Assembly (NCBI RefSeq): GCF_029227915.1
Contig: NC_079876.1
Coordinates: 8,868,001 to 8,932,000 of the forward strand
Length of the DNA: 64,000 nucleotides
Direction of reading: 5' to 3'
Source of the DNA: Hydractinia symbiolongicarpus
Taxonomy: Eukaryota; Cnidaria; Hydrozoa; Anthoathecata; Hydractiniidae
Of the stretch, positions 34,863 to 48,400 are shown in pieces (the first letter of the stretch is position 1; each line of letters begins with the position of its first letter). A program made the translations under genes and the position numbers. The notes beneath the pieces were generated by a model. That model did no database searches. It was not told the DNA's origin and worked only from the letters and a program-made list of their open reading frames with translations.

Positions 34863-37197
34863 GTTTTCATTTTTGATGAGACGCTTAATGAAAGTGGTTT
34901 AATCGCCGGCAAACGAAAACCTGCGATTTCCTGTAAATCCCGGGCTTGGCCCGTATAGACGAATGTATACAAAGAAAGTACCCAGGGTGTAAACTCATTT
35001 CCCGAACGATTTTTTAAATTATTATTTCACCACTAAAACGCATGAGACTTGTAGTTTTCAAAAATGTTTTCATTTTTAATGAGACGCTGAATAAAAGAAG
35101 TTTAATCGCCGGCAAACGAAAACCTGCGATTTCCCGTAAATCCCGGACTCGGCCCGTATAGTCAAAAGTATGCAAAGAAAGTACCCTGTGAGTAAACTCA
35201 TTTCCAAAACGATTTTTTAAATTATCTTTTCACCACTAAAACGCTTGAGACTTGTAGTTTTCAAAAATGTTTTCATTTTTGATGAGACGCTAAATAAAAG
35301 AAGTTTAATCGCCGGCAAACGAAAACCCGCCATTTCCCGTAAACCCCGGACTCGGATCGCATAGTCAAAAGTATACAAAGAAAGTACCCAGGGTTTAAAC
35401 TCATTTCCCGAACGATTTTTTAAATTATTATTTCACCACTAAAACGCATGAGACTTGTAGTTTTCAAAAATGTTTTCATTTTTGATGAGACGCTGAATAA
35501 AAGAAGTTTAATCGCCGGCAAACGAAAACCTGCGATTTCCCGTAAATCCCGGACTCGGCCCGTATAGTCAAAAGTATACAAAGAAAGTACCCGGGGTGTA
35601 AACTCATTTCCTGAACGATTTTTTAAATTATTAATTCACAACTAAAGCCCATGAGACTTGTAGTTTTTAAAAATGTTTTCATTTTTGATGAGACGCTGAA
35701 TAAAAGAAGTTTAATCGCCGGCAAACGAAAACCCGCGATTTCCCGTAAATCCCGGACTCGGCCCGTATAGTCAAAAGTATACAGTACCCAGTGAGTAAAC
35801 TCATTTCCCGAACGAATTTTTAAATTAGTTTTTCACCACTAAAACGCATGAGACTTGCAGTTTTCAAAAATGTTTTCATTTTTGATGAGACGCTGAATAA
35901 AAGAAGTTTAATTGCCGGCAAACGAAAACCTGCGATTTCCCGTAAATCCCGGACTCGGCCCGTATAGTCAAAAGTATACAAAGAGAGTACCCAGGGTGTA
36001 AACTCATTTCCCGAACGATTTTTTAAATTATTTTTTCACCACTAAAACGCATGAGACTTGTAGTTTTCAAAAATGTTTTCATTTTTGATGAGACGCTGAA
36101 TAAAAGAAGTTTAATCGCCTGCAAACGAAAACCTGCGATTTCCCGTAAATCCCGGACTCGGCCCGTATAGTTAAAAGTATACAAAGAAAGTACCCAGGGA
36201 GTAAACTCATTTCCCAAACGATTTTTTAAATTATTATTTCACCAATAAAGCCCATGAGACTTGTAGTTTTTAAAAATGTTTTCATTTTTGATGAGACGCT
36301 TAATGAAAGTGGTTTAATCGCCGGCAAACGAAAACCTGCGATTTCCTGTAAATCCCGGGCTTGGCCCGTATAGACGAATGTATACAAAGAAAGTACCCAG
36401 GGTGTAAACTCATTTCCCGAACGATTTTTTAAATTATTATTTCACCACTAAAACGCATGAGACTTGTAGTTTTCAAAAATGTTTTCATTTTTAATGAGAC
36501 GCTGAATAAAAGAAGTTTAATCGCCGGCAAACGAAAACCTGCGATTTCCCGTAAATCCCGGACTCGGCCCGTATAGTCAAAAGTATGCAAAGAAAGTACC
36601 CTGTGAGTAAACTCATTTCCAAAACGATTTTTTAAATTATCTTTTCACCACTAAAACGCTTGAGACTTGTAGTTTTCAAAAATGTTTTCATTTTTGATGA
36701 GACGCTAAATAAAAGAAGTTTAATCGCCGGCAAACGAAAACCCGCCATTTCCCGTAAACCCCGGACTCGGATCGCATAGTCAAAAGTATACAAAGAAAGT
36801 ACCCAGGGTTTAAACTCATTTCCCGAACGATTTTTTAAATTATTATTTCACCACTAAAACGCATGAGACTTGTAGTTTTCAAAAATGTTTTCATTTTTGA
36901 TGAGACGCTGAATAAAAGAAGTTTAATCGCCGGCAAACGAAAACCTGCGATTTCCCGTAAATCCCGGACTCGGCCCGTATAGTCAAAAGTATACAAAGAA
37001 AGTACCCGGGGTGTAAACTCATTTCCTGAACGATTTTTTAAATTATTAATTCACAACTAAAGCCCATGAGACTTGTAGTTTTTAAAAATGTTTTCATTTT
37101 TGATGAGACGCTGAATAAAAGAAGTTTAATCGCCGGCAAACGAAAACCCGCGATTTCCCGTAAATCCCGGACTCGGCCCGTATAGTCAAAAGTATAC
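34863..37197. repeat. 7-monomer duplication, second copy incomplete (offset 1,415 bp)
   Basis: 34863-36277 and 36278-37197 share TTAATGAAAGTGG, AGTATGCAAAG (about 35168, about 36583), CGGATCGCATAG (about 35353, about 36768) and CAGGGTTTAAAC (about 35390, about 36805). The offset is 6 bp short of seven monomers because of the deletion at about 35783. The second copy stops after about 4.5 monomers at GTATAC and then switches to different monomers. Confidence 0.8.
35776..35790. other. 6-bp deletion in one monomer
   Basis: The usual GTATACAAGAAAAGTACCC reads GTATACAGTACCC here, a loss of 6 bp. I saw it in no other monomer, so it dates after the duplication that made this unit. Confidence 0.8.
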
Positions 37198-40073
37198 AAA
37201 GAAAGTACCCAGGGTGTAAACTCATTTCCCGAACGATTTTTTAAATTTTTATTTCACCACTAAAACGCATGAGACTTGTAGTTTTCAAAAATGTTTTCAT
37301 TTTTGATGAAACGCTGAATAAAAGAAGTTTAATCGCCGGCAAACAAAAACCTGCGATTTCCCGTAAATCCCGGACTCGGCCCGTATAGTCAAAAGTATAC
37401 AAAGAAAGTACCCTGTGAGTAAACTCATTTCCAAAACGATTTTTTAAATTATCTTTTCACCACTAAAACGCTTGAGACTTGTAGTTTTCAAAAATGTTTT
37501 CATTTTTGATGAGACGCTGAATAAAAGAAGTTTAATCGCCGGCAAACGAAAACCTGCGATTTCCCGTAAATCCCGGACTCGCCCCGTATAGTCAAAAGTA
37601 TACAAAGAAAGTACCCGGGGTGTAAACTCATTTCCCGAACGATTTTTTAAATTATTAATTCACCACTAAAGCCCATGAGACTTGTAGTTTTTAAAAATGT
37701 TTTCATTTTTGATGAGACGCTGAATAAAAGAAGTTTAATCGCCGGCAAACGAAAACCCGCGATTTCCCGTAAATCCCGGACTCGGCCCGTATAGTCAAAA
37801 GTATACAAGAAAAGTACCCAGTGAGTAAACTCATTTCCCGAACGAATTTTTAAATTAGTTTTTCACCACTAAAACGCATGAGACTTGTAGTTTTCAAAAA
37901 TGTTTTCATTTTTGATGAGACGCTGAATAAAAGAAGTTTAATCGCCGGCAAACGAAAACCTGCGATTTCCCGTAAATCCCGGGCTCGGCCCGTATAGTCA
38001 AAAGTATACAAAGAGAGTACCCAGGGTGTAAACTCATTTCCCGAACGATTTTTTAAATTATTAATTCACCACTAAAACGCATAAGACTTGTAGTTTTCCA
38101 AAAAGGTTTTCATTTTTGATGAGACGCTGAATAAAAGAAGTTTAATCGCCGGCAAACGAAAACTTGCGATTTCCCGTAAATCCCGGACTCGGCCCGTATA
38201 GTCAAAAGTGTACAAAGAGAGTACCCAGGGTGTAAACTCATTTCCCGAACGATTTTTTAAATTATTTTTTCACCACTAAAACGCATGAGACTTGTAGTTT
38301 TCAAAAATGTTTTCATTTTTGATGAGACGCTGAATAAAAGAAGTTTAATCGCCTGCAAACGAAAACCTGCAATTTCCCGTAAATCGCGGACTCGGCCCGT
38401 ATAGTCAAAAGTATACAAGGAAAGTACCCAGGGAGTAAACTAATTTCCCAAACGATTTTTTAAATTATTATTTCACCACTAAAGCCCGTGAGACTTGTAG
38501 TTTTTAAAAATGTTTTCATTTTTGATGAGACGCTGAATAAAAGAAGTTTAATCGCCGGCAAACGAATACCCGCGATTTCCCGTAAATCCCGGACTCGGCC
38601 CGTATAGTCAAAAGTATACAAAGAAAGTACCCAGGGAGTAAACTCATTTCCCAAACGATTTTTTAAATTATTATTTCACCAATAAAGCCCATGAGACTTG
38701 TAGTTTTTAAAAATGTTTTTATTTTTGATGAGACGCTGAATAAAAGAAGTTTATTCGCCGGCAAACGAAAACCCGCGATTTCCCGTAAATCCCGGACTCG
38801 GCCCGTATAGACAAAAGTATACAAGGAAAGTACCCAGTGAGTAAACTCATTTCCTGAACGATTTTTTAAATTATTTTTTCACCACTAAAACGCATGAGAC
38901 TTGTAGTTTTCAGAAATGTTTTCATTTTTGATGAGACGCTTAATGAAAGTGGTTTAATCGCCGGCAAAGGAAAACCTGCGATTTCCCGTAAATCCCGGGC
39001 TTGGCCGTATAGACGAATGTATACAAAGAAAGTACCCTGTGAGTAAACTCATTTCCAAAACGATTTTTTAAATTATCTTTTCACCACTAAAACGCTTGGG
39101 ACTTGTAGTTTTCAAAAAAGTTTTCATTTTTGATGAGACGCTAAATAAAAGAAGTTTAATCGCCGGCAAACGAAAACCCGCCATTTCCCGTAAACCCCGG
39201 ACTCGGCCCGCATAGTCAAAAGTATACAAAGAAAGTACCCAGGGTGTAAACTCATTTCCCGAACGATTTTTTAAATTATTATTTCACCACTAAAACGCAT
39301 GAGACTTGTAGTTTTCAAAAATGTTTTCATTTTTGATGAGACGCTGAATAAAAGAAGTTTAATCGCCGGCAAACGAAAACCTGCGATTTCCCGTTAATCC
39401 CGGACTCGGCCCGTATAGTCAAAAGTATACAAAGAAAGTACCCTGTGAGTAAACTCATTTCCAAAACGATTTTTTAAATTATCTTTTCACCACTAAAACG
39501 CTTGAGACTTGTAGTTTTCAAAAATGTTTTCATTTTTGATGAGACGCTAAATAAAAGAAGTTTAATCGCCGGCAAACGAAAACCCGCCATTTCCCGTAAA
39601 CCCCGGACTCGGCCCGCATAGTCAAAAGTATACAAAGAAAGTACCCAGGGTGTAAACTCATTTCCCGAACGATTTTTTAAATTATTATTTCACCACTAAA
39701 ACGCATGAGACTTGTAGTTTTCAAAAATGTTTCAATTTTTGATGAGACGCTGAATAAAAGAAGTTTAATCGCCGGCAAACGAAAACCTGCGATTTCCCGT
39801 AAATCCCGGACTCGGCCCGTATAGTCAAAAGTATGCAAAGAAAGTACCCGGGGTGTAAACTCATTTCCCGAACGATTTTTTAAATTATTAATTCACCACT
39901 AAAGCCCATGAGACTTGTAGTTTTTAAAAATGTTTTCATTTTTGATGAGACGCTGAATAAAAGAAGTTTAATCGCCGGCAAACGAAAACCCGCGATTTCC
40001 CGTAAATCCCGGACTCGGCCCGTGTAGTCAAAAGTATACAAGAAAAGTACCCAGTGAGTAAACTCATTTCCCG
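36772..40073. repeat. Long-distance duplicated block E, copy 1 (~3.3 kb)
   Basis: This block matches 60699-64000 at offset 23,927 wherever I checked, sharing many private changes: AAATTTTTATTTCACC (37236), GATGAAACGCTG (37305), ACTCGCCCCG (37578), TTCCAAAAAGG (38096), GGCAAAGGAAAACC (38963), CGTTAATCCC (39391) and TGTTTCAATTTTTG (39728). No difference was seen over 3.3 kb. Confidence 0.88.
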
Positions 40074-40266
40074 AACGAATTTTTAAATTAGTTTTTCACC
40101 ACTAAAACGCATGAGACTTGTAGTTTTCAAAAATGTTTTCATTTTTGATGAGACGCTGAATAAAAGAAGTTTAATCGCCGGCAAACGAAAACCTGCGATT
40201 TCCCGTAAATCCCGGACTCGGCCCGTATAGTCAAAAGTATACAAAGAGAGTACCCAGGGTGTAAAC

Positions 40267-42000
40267 TCATTTCCCGAACGATTTTTTAAATTATTTTTTC
40301 ACCACTAAAACGCATGAGACTTGTAGTTTTCAAAAATGTTTTCATTTTTGATGAGACGCTGAATAAAAGAAGTTTAATCGCCTGCAAACGAAAACCTGCG
40401 ATTTCCCGTAAATCCCGGACTCGGCCCGTATAGTCAAAAGTATACAAAGAAAGTATCCAGGGAGTAAACTCATTTCCCAAACGATTTTTTAAAATATTAT
40501 TTCACCAATAAAGCCCATGAGACTTGTAGTTTTTAAAAATGTTTTCATTTTTGATGAGACGATGAAAAAAAGAAGTTTAATCGCCGGCAAACGAAAACCC
40601 GCGATTTCCCGTAAATCCCGGACTCGGCCCGTATAGTCAAAAGTATACAAGGAAAGTACCCAGTGAGTAAACTCATTTCCTTAAACATTTTTTAAATTAT
40701 TTTTTCACCACTAAAACGCATGAGACTTGTAGTTTTCAGAAAAGTTTTCATTTTTGATGAGACGCTTAATGAAAGTGGTTTAATCGCCGGCAAACGAAAA
40801 CCTGCGATTTCCCGTAAATCCCGGGCTTGGCCCGTATAGACGAATGTATACAAAGAAAGTACCCTGTGAGTAAACTCAGTTCCAAAACGATTTTTTAAAT
40901 TATCTTTTCAGCAACGCTTGAGACTTGTAGTTTTCAAAAATGTTTTCATTTTTGATGAGACGCTAAATAAAAGAAGTTTAATCGCCGGCAAACGAAAACC
41001 CGCCATTTCCCGTAAACCCCGGACTCGGCCCGCATAGTCAAAAGTATACAAAGAAATTACCCAGGGTGTAAACTCATTTCCCGAACGATTTTTTAAATTA
41101 TTATTTCACCACTAAAACGCATGAGACTTGTAGTTTTCAAAAATGTTTTCATTTTTGATGAGACGCTGAATAAAAGAAGTTTAATCGCCGGCAAATGAAA
41201 ACCTGCGATTTCCCGTAAATCCCGGACTCGGCCCGTATAGTCAAAAGTATACAAAGAAAGTACCCTGTGAGTAAACTCATTTCCAAAACGATTTTTTAAA
41301 TTATCTTTTCACCACTAAAACGCTTGAGACTTGTAGTTTTCAAAAATGTTTTCATTTTTGATGAGACGCTAAATAAAAGAAGTTTAATCGCCGGCAAACG
41401 AAAACCCGCCATTTCCCGTAAATCCCGGACTCAGCCCGCATAGTCAAAAGTATACAAAGAAAGTACCCAGGGTGTAAACTCATTTCCCGAACGATTTTTT
41501 AAATTATTATTTCACCACTAAAACCCATGAGACTTGTAGTTTTTAAAAATGTTTTCATTTTTGATGAGACGCTGAATAAAAGAAGTTTAATCGCCGGCAA
41601 ACGAAAACCCGCGATTTCCCGTAAATCCCGGACTCGGCCCGTATAGTCAAAAGTATACAAGAAAAGTACCCAGTGAGTAAACTTATTTCCCGAACGAATT
41701 TTTAAATTAGTTTTTCACCACTAAAACGCATGAGACTTGTAGTTTTCAAAAATGTTTTCATTTTTGATGAGACGCTGAATAAAAGAAGTTTAATCGCCGG
41801 CAAACGAAAACCTGCGATTTCCCGTAAATCCCGGACTCGGCCCGTATAGTCAAAAGTATACAAAGAGAGTACCCAGGGTGTAAACTCATTTCCCGAACGA
41901 TTTTTTAAATTATTTTTTCACCACTAAAACGCATGAGACTTGTAGTTTTCAAAAATGTTTTCATTTTTGATGAGACGCTGAATAAAAGAAGTTTAATCGC
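40267..42000. repeat. Block F, copy 1 (about 8.5 monomers)
   Basis: This block matches 43715-45453 at offset 3,448, becoming 3,453 after a 5-bp deletion at about 40912. Shared markers are GTATCCAGGG (40453), GATGAAAAAAAG (40562), TTCCTTAAACATT (40677), CAGAAAAGTTTTC (about 40737) and ACTCAGTTCC (about 40875). A more diverged relative lies at 17.74-18.6 kb. Confidence 0.8.
40905..40920. other. 5-bp deletion in one monomer
   Basis: TTCACCACTAAAACGCTTGAG of the sister copy (about 44353) reads TTCAGCAACGCTTGAG here. It marks this copy as changed after the block F duplication. Confidence 0.75.
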
Positions 42001-42589
42001 CGGCAAACGAAAACCCGCCATTTCCCGTAAACCCCGGACTCGGCCCGCATAGTCAAAAGTGTACAAAGAAAGTACCCAGGGTGTAAACTCATTTCCCGAA
42101 CGATTTTTTAAATTATTATTTCACCACTAAAACGCATGAGACTTGTAGTATTCAAAAATGTTTTCATTTTTGATGAGACGCTGAATAAAAGAAGTTTAAT
42201 CGCCGGCAAACGAAAACCTGCGATTTCCCGTAAATCCCGGACTCGGCCCGTATAGTCAAAAGTATACAAAGAAAGTACCCTGTGAGTAAACTCATTTCCA
42301 AAACGATTTTTTAAATTATCTTTTCACCACTAAAACGCTTGAGACTTGTAGTTTTCAAAAATGTTTTCATTTTTGATGAGACGCTAAATAAAAGAAGTTT
42401 AATCGCCGGCAAACGAAAACCCGCCATTTCCCGTAAACCCCGGACTCGGCCCGCATAGTCAAAAGTATACAAAGAAAGTACCCAGGGTGTAAACTCATTT
42501 CCCGAACGATTTTTTAAATTATTATTTCACCACTAAAACGCATGAGACTTGTAGTTTTCAAAAATGTTTCAATTTTTGATGAGACGCTG

Positions 42590-43809
42590 AATAAAAGAAG
42601 TTTAATCGCCGGCAAACGAAAACCTGCGATTTCCCGTAAATCCCGGACTCGGCCCGTATAGTCAAAAGTATGCAAAGAAAGTACCCGGGGTGTAAACTCA
42701 TTTCCCGAACGATTTTTTAAATTATTAATTCACCACTAAAGCCCATGAGACTTGTAGTTTTTAAAAATGTTTTCATTTTTGATGAGACGCTGAATAAAAG
42801 AAGTTTAATCGCCGGCAAACGAAAACCCGCGATTTCCCGTAAATCCCGGACTCGGCCCGTGTAGTCAAAAGTATACAAGAAAAGTACCCAGTGAGTAAAC
42901 TCATTTCCCGAACGAATTTTTAAATTAGTTTTTTACCACTAAAACGCATGAGACTTGTAGTTTTCAAAAATGTTTTTCATTTTTGATGAGACGCTGAATA
43001 AAAGAAGTTTAATCGCCGGCAAACGAAAACCTGCGATTTCCCGTAAATCCCGGACTCGGCCCGTATAGTCAAAAGTATACAAAGAGAGTACCCAGGGTGT
43101 AAACTCATTTCCTGAACGATTTTTTAAATTATTTTTTCACCACTAAAACGCATGAGACTTGTAGTTTTCAAAAATGTTTTCATTTTTGATGAGACGCTGA
43201 ATAAAAGAAGTTTAATCGCCGGCAAACGAAAACCTGCGATTTCCCGTAAATCCCGGACTCGGCCCGTATAGTCAAAAGTATGCAAAGAAAGTACCCGGGG
43301 TGTAAACTCATTTCCCGAACGATTTTTTAAATTATTAATTCACCACTAAAGCCCATGAGACTTGTAGTTTTTAAAAATGTTTTCATTTTTGATGAGACGC
43401 TGAATAAAAGAAGTTTAATCGCCGGCAAACGAAAACCCGCGATTTCCCGTAAATCCCGGACTCGGCCCGTGTAGTCAAAAGTATACAAGAAAAGTACCCA
43501 GTGAGTAAACTCATTTCCCGAACGAATTTTTAAATTAGTTTTTTACCACTAAAACGCATGAGACTTGTAGTTTTCAAAAATGTTTTTCATTTTTGATGAG
43601 ACGCTGAATAAAAGAAGTTTAATCGCCGGCAAACGAAAACCTGCGATTTCCCGTAAATCCCGGACTCGGCCCGTATAGTCAAAAGTATACAAAGAGAGTA
43701 CCCAGGGTGTAAACTCATTTCCTGAACGATTTTTTAAATTATTTTTTCACCACTAAAACGCATGAGACTTGTAGTTTTCAAAAATGTTTTCATTTTTGAT
43801 GAGACGCTG
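42590..43809. repeat. Tandem pair of a 3-monomer unit (610 bp)
   Basis: 42590-43199 and 43200-43809 are the same at offset 610 (3 x 203 + 1). Both carry AGTATGCAAAG (42671, 43281), CGTGTAGTC, TTAGTTTTTTACCAC and the extra T in TGTTTTTCATTTTT. The shared slippage changes show that the duplication is recent. Confidence 0.85.
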
Positions 43810-45453
43810 AATAAAAGAAGTTTAATCGCCTGCAAACGAAAACCTGCGATTTCCCGTAAATCCCGGACTCGGCCCGTATAGTCAAAAGTATACAAAGAAA
43901 GTATCCAGGGAGTAAACTCATTTCCCAAACGATTTTTTAAATTATTATTTCACCAATAAAGCCCATGAGACTTGTAGTTTTTAAAAATGTTTTCATTTTT
44001 GATGAGACGATGAAAAAAAGAAGTTTAATCGCCGGCAAACGAAAACCCGCGATTTCCCGTAAATCCCGGACTCGGCCCGTATAGTCAAAAGTATACAAGG
44101 AAAGTACCCAGTGAGTAAACTCATTTCCTTAAACATTTTTTAAATTATTTTTTCACCACTAAAACGCATGAGACTTGTAGTTTTCAGAAAAGTTTTCATT
44201 TTTGATGAGACGCTTAATGAAAGTGGTTTAATCGCCGGCAAACGAAAACCTGCGATTTCCCGTAAATCCCGGGCTTGGCCCGTATAGACGAATGTATACA
44301 AAGAAAGTACCCTGTGAGTAAACTCAGTTCCAAAACGATTTTTTAAATTATCTTTTCACCACTAAAACGCTTGAGACTTGTAGTTTTCAAAAATGTTTTC
44401 ATTTTTGATGAGACGCTAAATAAAAGAAGTTTAATCGCCGGCAAACGAAAACCCGCCATTTCCCGTAAACCCCGGACTCGGCCGGCATAGTCAAAAGTAT
44501 ACAAAGAAATTACCCAGGGTGTAAACTCATTTCCCGAACGATTTTTTAAATTATTATTTCACCACTAAAACGCATGAGACTTGTAGTTTTCAAAAATGTT
44601 TTCATTTTTGATGAGACGCTGAATAAAAGAAGTTTAATCGCCGGCAAATGAAAACCTGCGATTTCCCGTAAATCCCGGACTCGGCCCGTATAGTCAAAAG
44701 TATACAAAGAAAGTACCCTGTGAGTAAACTCATTTCCAAAACGATTTTTTAAATTATCTTTTCACCACTAAAACGCTTGAGACTTGTAGTTTTCAAAAAT
44801 GTTTTCATTTTTGATGAGACGCTAAATAAAAGAAGTTTAATCGCCGGCAAACGAAAACCCGCCATTTCCCGTAAATCCCGGACTCAGCCCGCATAGTCAA
44901 AAGTATACAAAGAAAGTACCCAGGGTGTAAACTCATTTCCCGAACGATTTTATAAATTATTATTTCACCACTAAAACCCATGAGACTTGTAGTTTTTAAA
45001 AATGTTTTCATTTTTGATGAGACGCTGAATAAAAGAAGTTTAATCGCCGGCAAACGAAAACCCGCGATTTCCCGTAAATCCCGGACTCGGCCCGTATAGT
45101 CAAAAGTATACAAGAAAAGTACCCAGTGAGTAAACTTATTTCCCGAACGAATTTTTAAATTAGTTTTTCACCACTACAACGCATGAGACTTGTAGTTTTC
45201 AAAAATGTTTTCATTTTTGATGAGACGCTGAATAAAAGAAGTTTAATCGCCGGCAAACGAAAACCTGCGATTTCCCGTAAATCCCGGACTCGGCCCGTAT
45301 AGTCAAAAGTATACAAAGAGAGTACCCAGGGTGTAAACTCATTTCCCGAACGATTTTTTAAATTATTTTTTCACCACTAAAACGCATGAGACTTGTAGTT
45401 TTCAAAAATGTTTTCATTTTTGATGAGACGCTGAATAAAAGAAGTTTAATCGC
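43715..45453. repeat. Block F, copy 2 (about 8.5 monomers)
   Basis: This is the second copy of 40267-42000, with TTCCTTAAACATT at about 44126 and ACTCAGTTCC at about 44324. At 44950 the usual TTTTTTAAATT reads TTTTATAAATT. That change removes a minus-strand TAA and lengthens the incidental open frame there to 102 codons. From 45.45 kb it continues into monomers like 19.4-21.2 kb. Confidence 0.8.
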
Positions 45454-48400
45454 CTGCAAACGAAAACCTGCGATTTCCCGTAAATCCCGGACTCGGCCCG
45501 TATAGTCAAAAGTATACAAAGAAAGTACCCAGGGAGTAAACTCATTTCCCAAACGATTTTTTAAATTATTATTTCACCAATAAAGCCCATGAGACTTGTA
45601 GTTTTTAAAAATGTTTTCATTTTTGATGAGACGATGAATAAAAGAAGTTTAATCGCCGGCAAACGAAAACCCGCGATTTCCTGTAAATCCCGGACTCGGC
45701 CCGTATAGTCAAAGGTATACAAGGAAAGTACCCAGTGAGTAAACTTATTTCCTGAACGATTTTTTAAATTATTTTTTCACCACTAAAACGCATGAGACTT
45801 GTAGTTTTCAGAAATGTTTTCATTTTTGATGAGACGCTTAATGAAAGTGGTTTAATCGCCGGCAAACGAAAACCTGCGATTTCCTGTAAATCCCGGGCTT
45901 GGCCCGTATAGACGAATGTATACAAAGAAAGTACCCAGGGTGTAAACTCATTTCCCGAACGATTTTTTAAATTATTATTTCACCACTAAAACGCATGAGA
46001 CTTGTAGTTTTCAAAAATGTTTTCATTTTTAATGAGACGCTGAATAAAAGAAGTTTAATCGCCGGCAAACGAAAACCTGCGATTTCCCGTAAATCCCGGA
46101 CTCGGCCCGTATAGTCAAAAGTATACAAAGAAAGTACCCTGTGAGTAAACTCATTTCCAAAACGATTTTTTAAATTATCTTTTCACCACTAAAACGCTTG
46201 AGACTTGTAGTTTTCAAAAATGTTTTCATTTTTGATGAGACGCTAAATAAAAGAAGTTTAATCGCCGGCAAACGAAAACCCGCCATTTCCCGTAAACCCC
46301 GGACTCGGATCGCATAGTCAAAAGTATACAAAGAAAGTACCCAGGGTGTAAACTCATTTCCCGAACGATTTTTTAAATTATTATTTCACCACTAAAACGC
46401 ATGAGACATGTAGTTTTCAAAAATGTTTTCATTTTTGATGAGACGCTGAATAAAAGAAGTTTAATCCCCGGCAAACGAAAACCTGCGATTTCCCGTAAAT
46501 CCCGGACTCGGCCCGTATAGTCAAAAGTATACAAAGAAAGTACCCGGGGTGTAAACTCATTTCCTGAACGATTTTTTAAATTATTAATTCACAACTAAAG
46601 CCCATGAGACTTGTAGTTTTTAAAAATGTTTTCATTTTTGATGAGACGCTGAATAAAAGAAGTTTAATCGCCGGCAAACGAAAACCCGCGATTTCCCGTA
46701 AATCCCGGACTCGGCCCGTATAGTCAAAAGTATACAAGAAAAGTACCCAGTGAGTAAACTCATTTCCCGAACGAATTTTTAAATTAGTTTTTCACCACTA
46801 AAACGCATGAGACTTGCAGTTTTCAAAAATGTTTTCATTTTTGATGAGACGCTGAATAAAAGAAGTTTAATCGCCGGCAAACGAAAACCTGCGATTTCCC
46901 GTAAATCCCGGACTCGGCCCGTATAGTCAAAAGTATACAAAGAGAGTACCCAGGGTGTAAACTCATTTCCCGAACGATTTTTTAAATTATTTTTTCACCA
47001 CTAAAACGCATGAGACTTGTAGTTTTCAAAAATGTTTTCATTTTTGATGAGACGCTGAATAAAAGAAGTTTAATCGCCTGCAAACGAAAACCTGCGATTT
47101 CCGGTAAATCCCGGACTCGGCCCGTATAGTTAAAAGTATACAAAGAAAGTACCCAGGGAGTAAACTCATTTCCCAAACGATTTTTTAAATTATTATTTCA
47201 CCAATAAAGCCCATGAGACTTGTAGTTTTTAAAAATGTTTTCATTTTTGATGAGACGATGAATAAAAGAAGTTTAATCGCCGGCAAACGAAAACCCGCGA
47301 TTTTCCGTAAATCCCGGACTCGGCCCGTATAGTCAAAAGTATACAAGGAAAGTACCCAGTGAGTAAACTCATTTCCTGAACGATTTATTAAATTATTTTT
47401 TCACCACTAAAACGCATGAGACTTGTAGTTTTCAGAAATGTTTTCATTTTTGATGAGACGCTTAATGAAAGTGGTTTAATCGCCGGCAAACGAAAACCTG
47501 CGATTTCCCGAAAATCCCGGGCTTGGCCCGTATAGACGAATGTATACAAAGAAAGTACCCTGTGAGTAAACTCATTTCCAAAACGATTTTTTAAATTATC
47601 TTTTAACCACTAAAACGCTTGAGACTTGTAGTTTTCAAAAATGTTTTCATTTTTGATGAGACGCTAAATAAAAGAAGTTTAATCGCCGGCAAACGAAAAC
47701 CCGCCATTTCCTGTAAACCCCGGACTCGGCCCGCATAGTCAAAAGTATACAAAGAAAGTACCCAGGGTGTAAACTCATTTCCCGAACGATTTTTTAAATT
47801 ATTATTTCACCACTAAAACGCATGAGACTTGTAGTTTTCAAAAATGTTTTCATTTTTGATGAGACGCTGAATAAAAGAAGTTTAATCGCCGGCAAACAAA
47901 AACCTGCGATTTCCCGTAAATCCCGGACTCGGCCCGTATAGTCAAAAGTATACAAAGAAAGTACCCGGGGTGTAAACTCATTTCCTGAACGATTTTTTAA
48001 ATTATTAATTCACAACTAAAACGCTTGAGACTTGTAGTTTTCAAAAATGTTTTCATTTTTGATGAGACGCTAAATAAAAGAAGTTTAATCGCCGGCAAAC
48101 GAAAACCCGCCATTTCCCGTAAACCCCGGACTCAGCCCGTATAGTCAAAAGTATACAAAGAAAGTACCCAGGGTGTAAACTCATTTCCCGAACGATTTTT
48201 TAAATTATTATTTCACCACTAAAACGCATGGGACTTGTAGTTTTCAAAAATGTTTTCATTTTTGATGAGACGCTGAATAAAAGAAGTTTAATCGCCGGCA
48301 AACGAAAACCTGCGATTTCCCGTAAATCCCGGACTCGGCCCGTATAGTCAAAAGTATACAAAGAGAGTACCCAGGGTGTAAACTCATTTCCCGAACGATT

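Larger units (their letters stand above)
39156..43098. repeat. Copies about 14 monomers apart (offset ~2,837 bp)
   Basis: 39156 to about 40260 realigns to 41993 to about 43098. Shared markers are TGTTTCAATTTTTG (39728, 42565), AGTATGCAAAG followed by CCCGGGGTG, and CGTGTAGTC (40021, about 42858). The second copy has extra slippage changes (TTTTTTACC, TGTTTTTCATT). The stretch between them, about 40.27-41.99 kb, is a different set of monomers that recurs at 43.7-45.4 kb. Confidence 0.7.
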
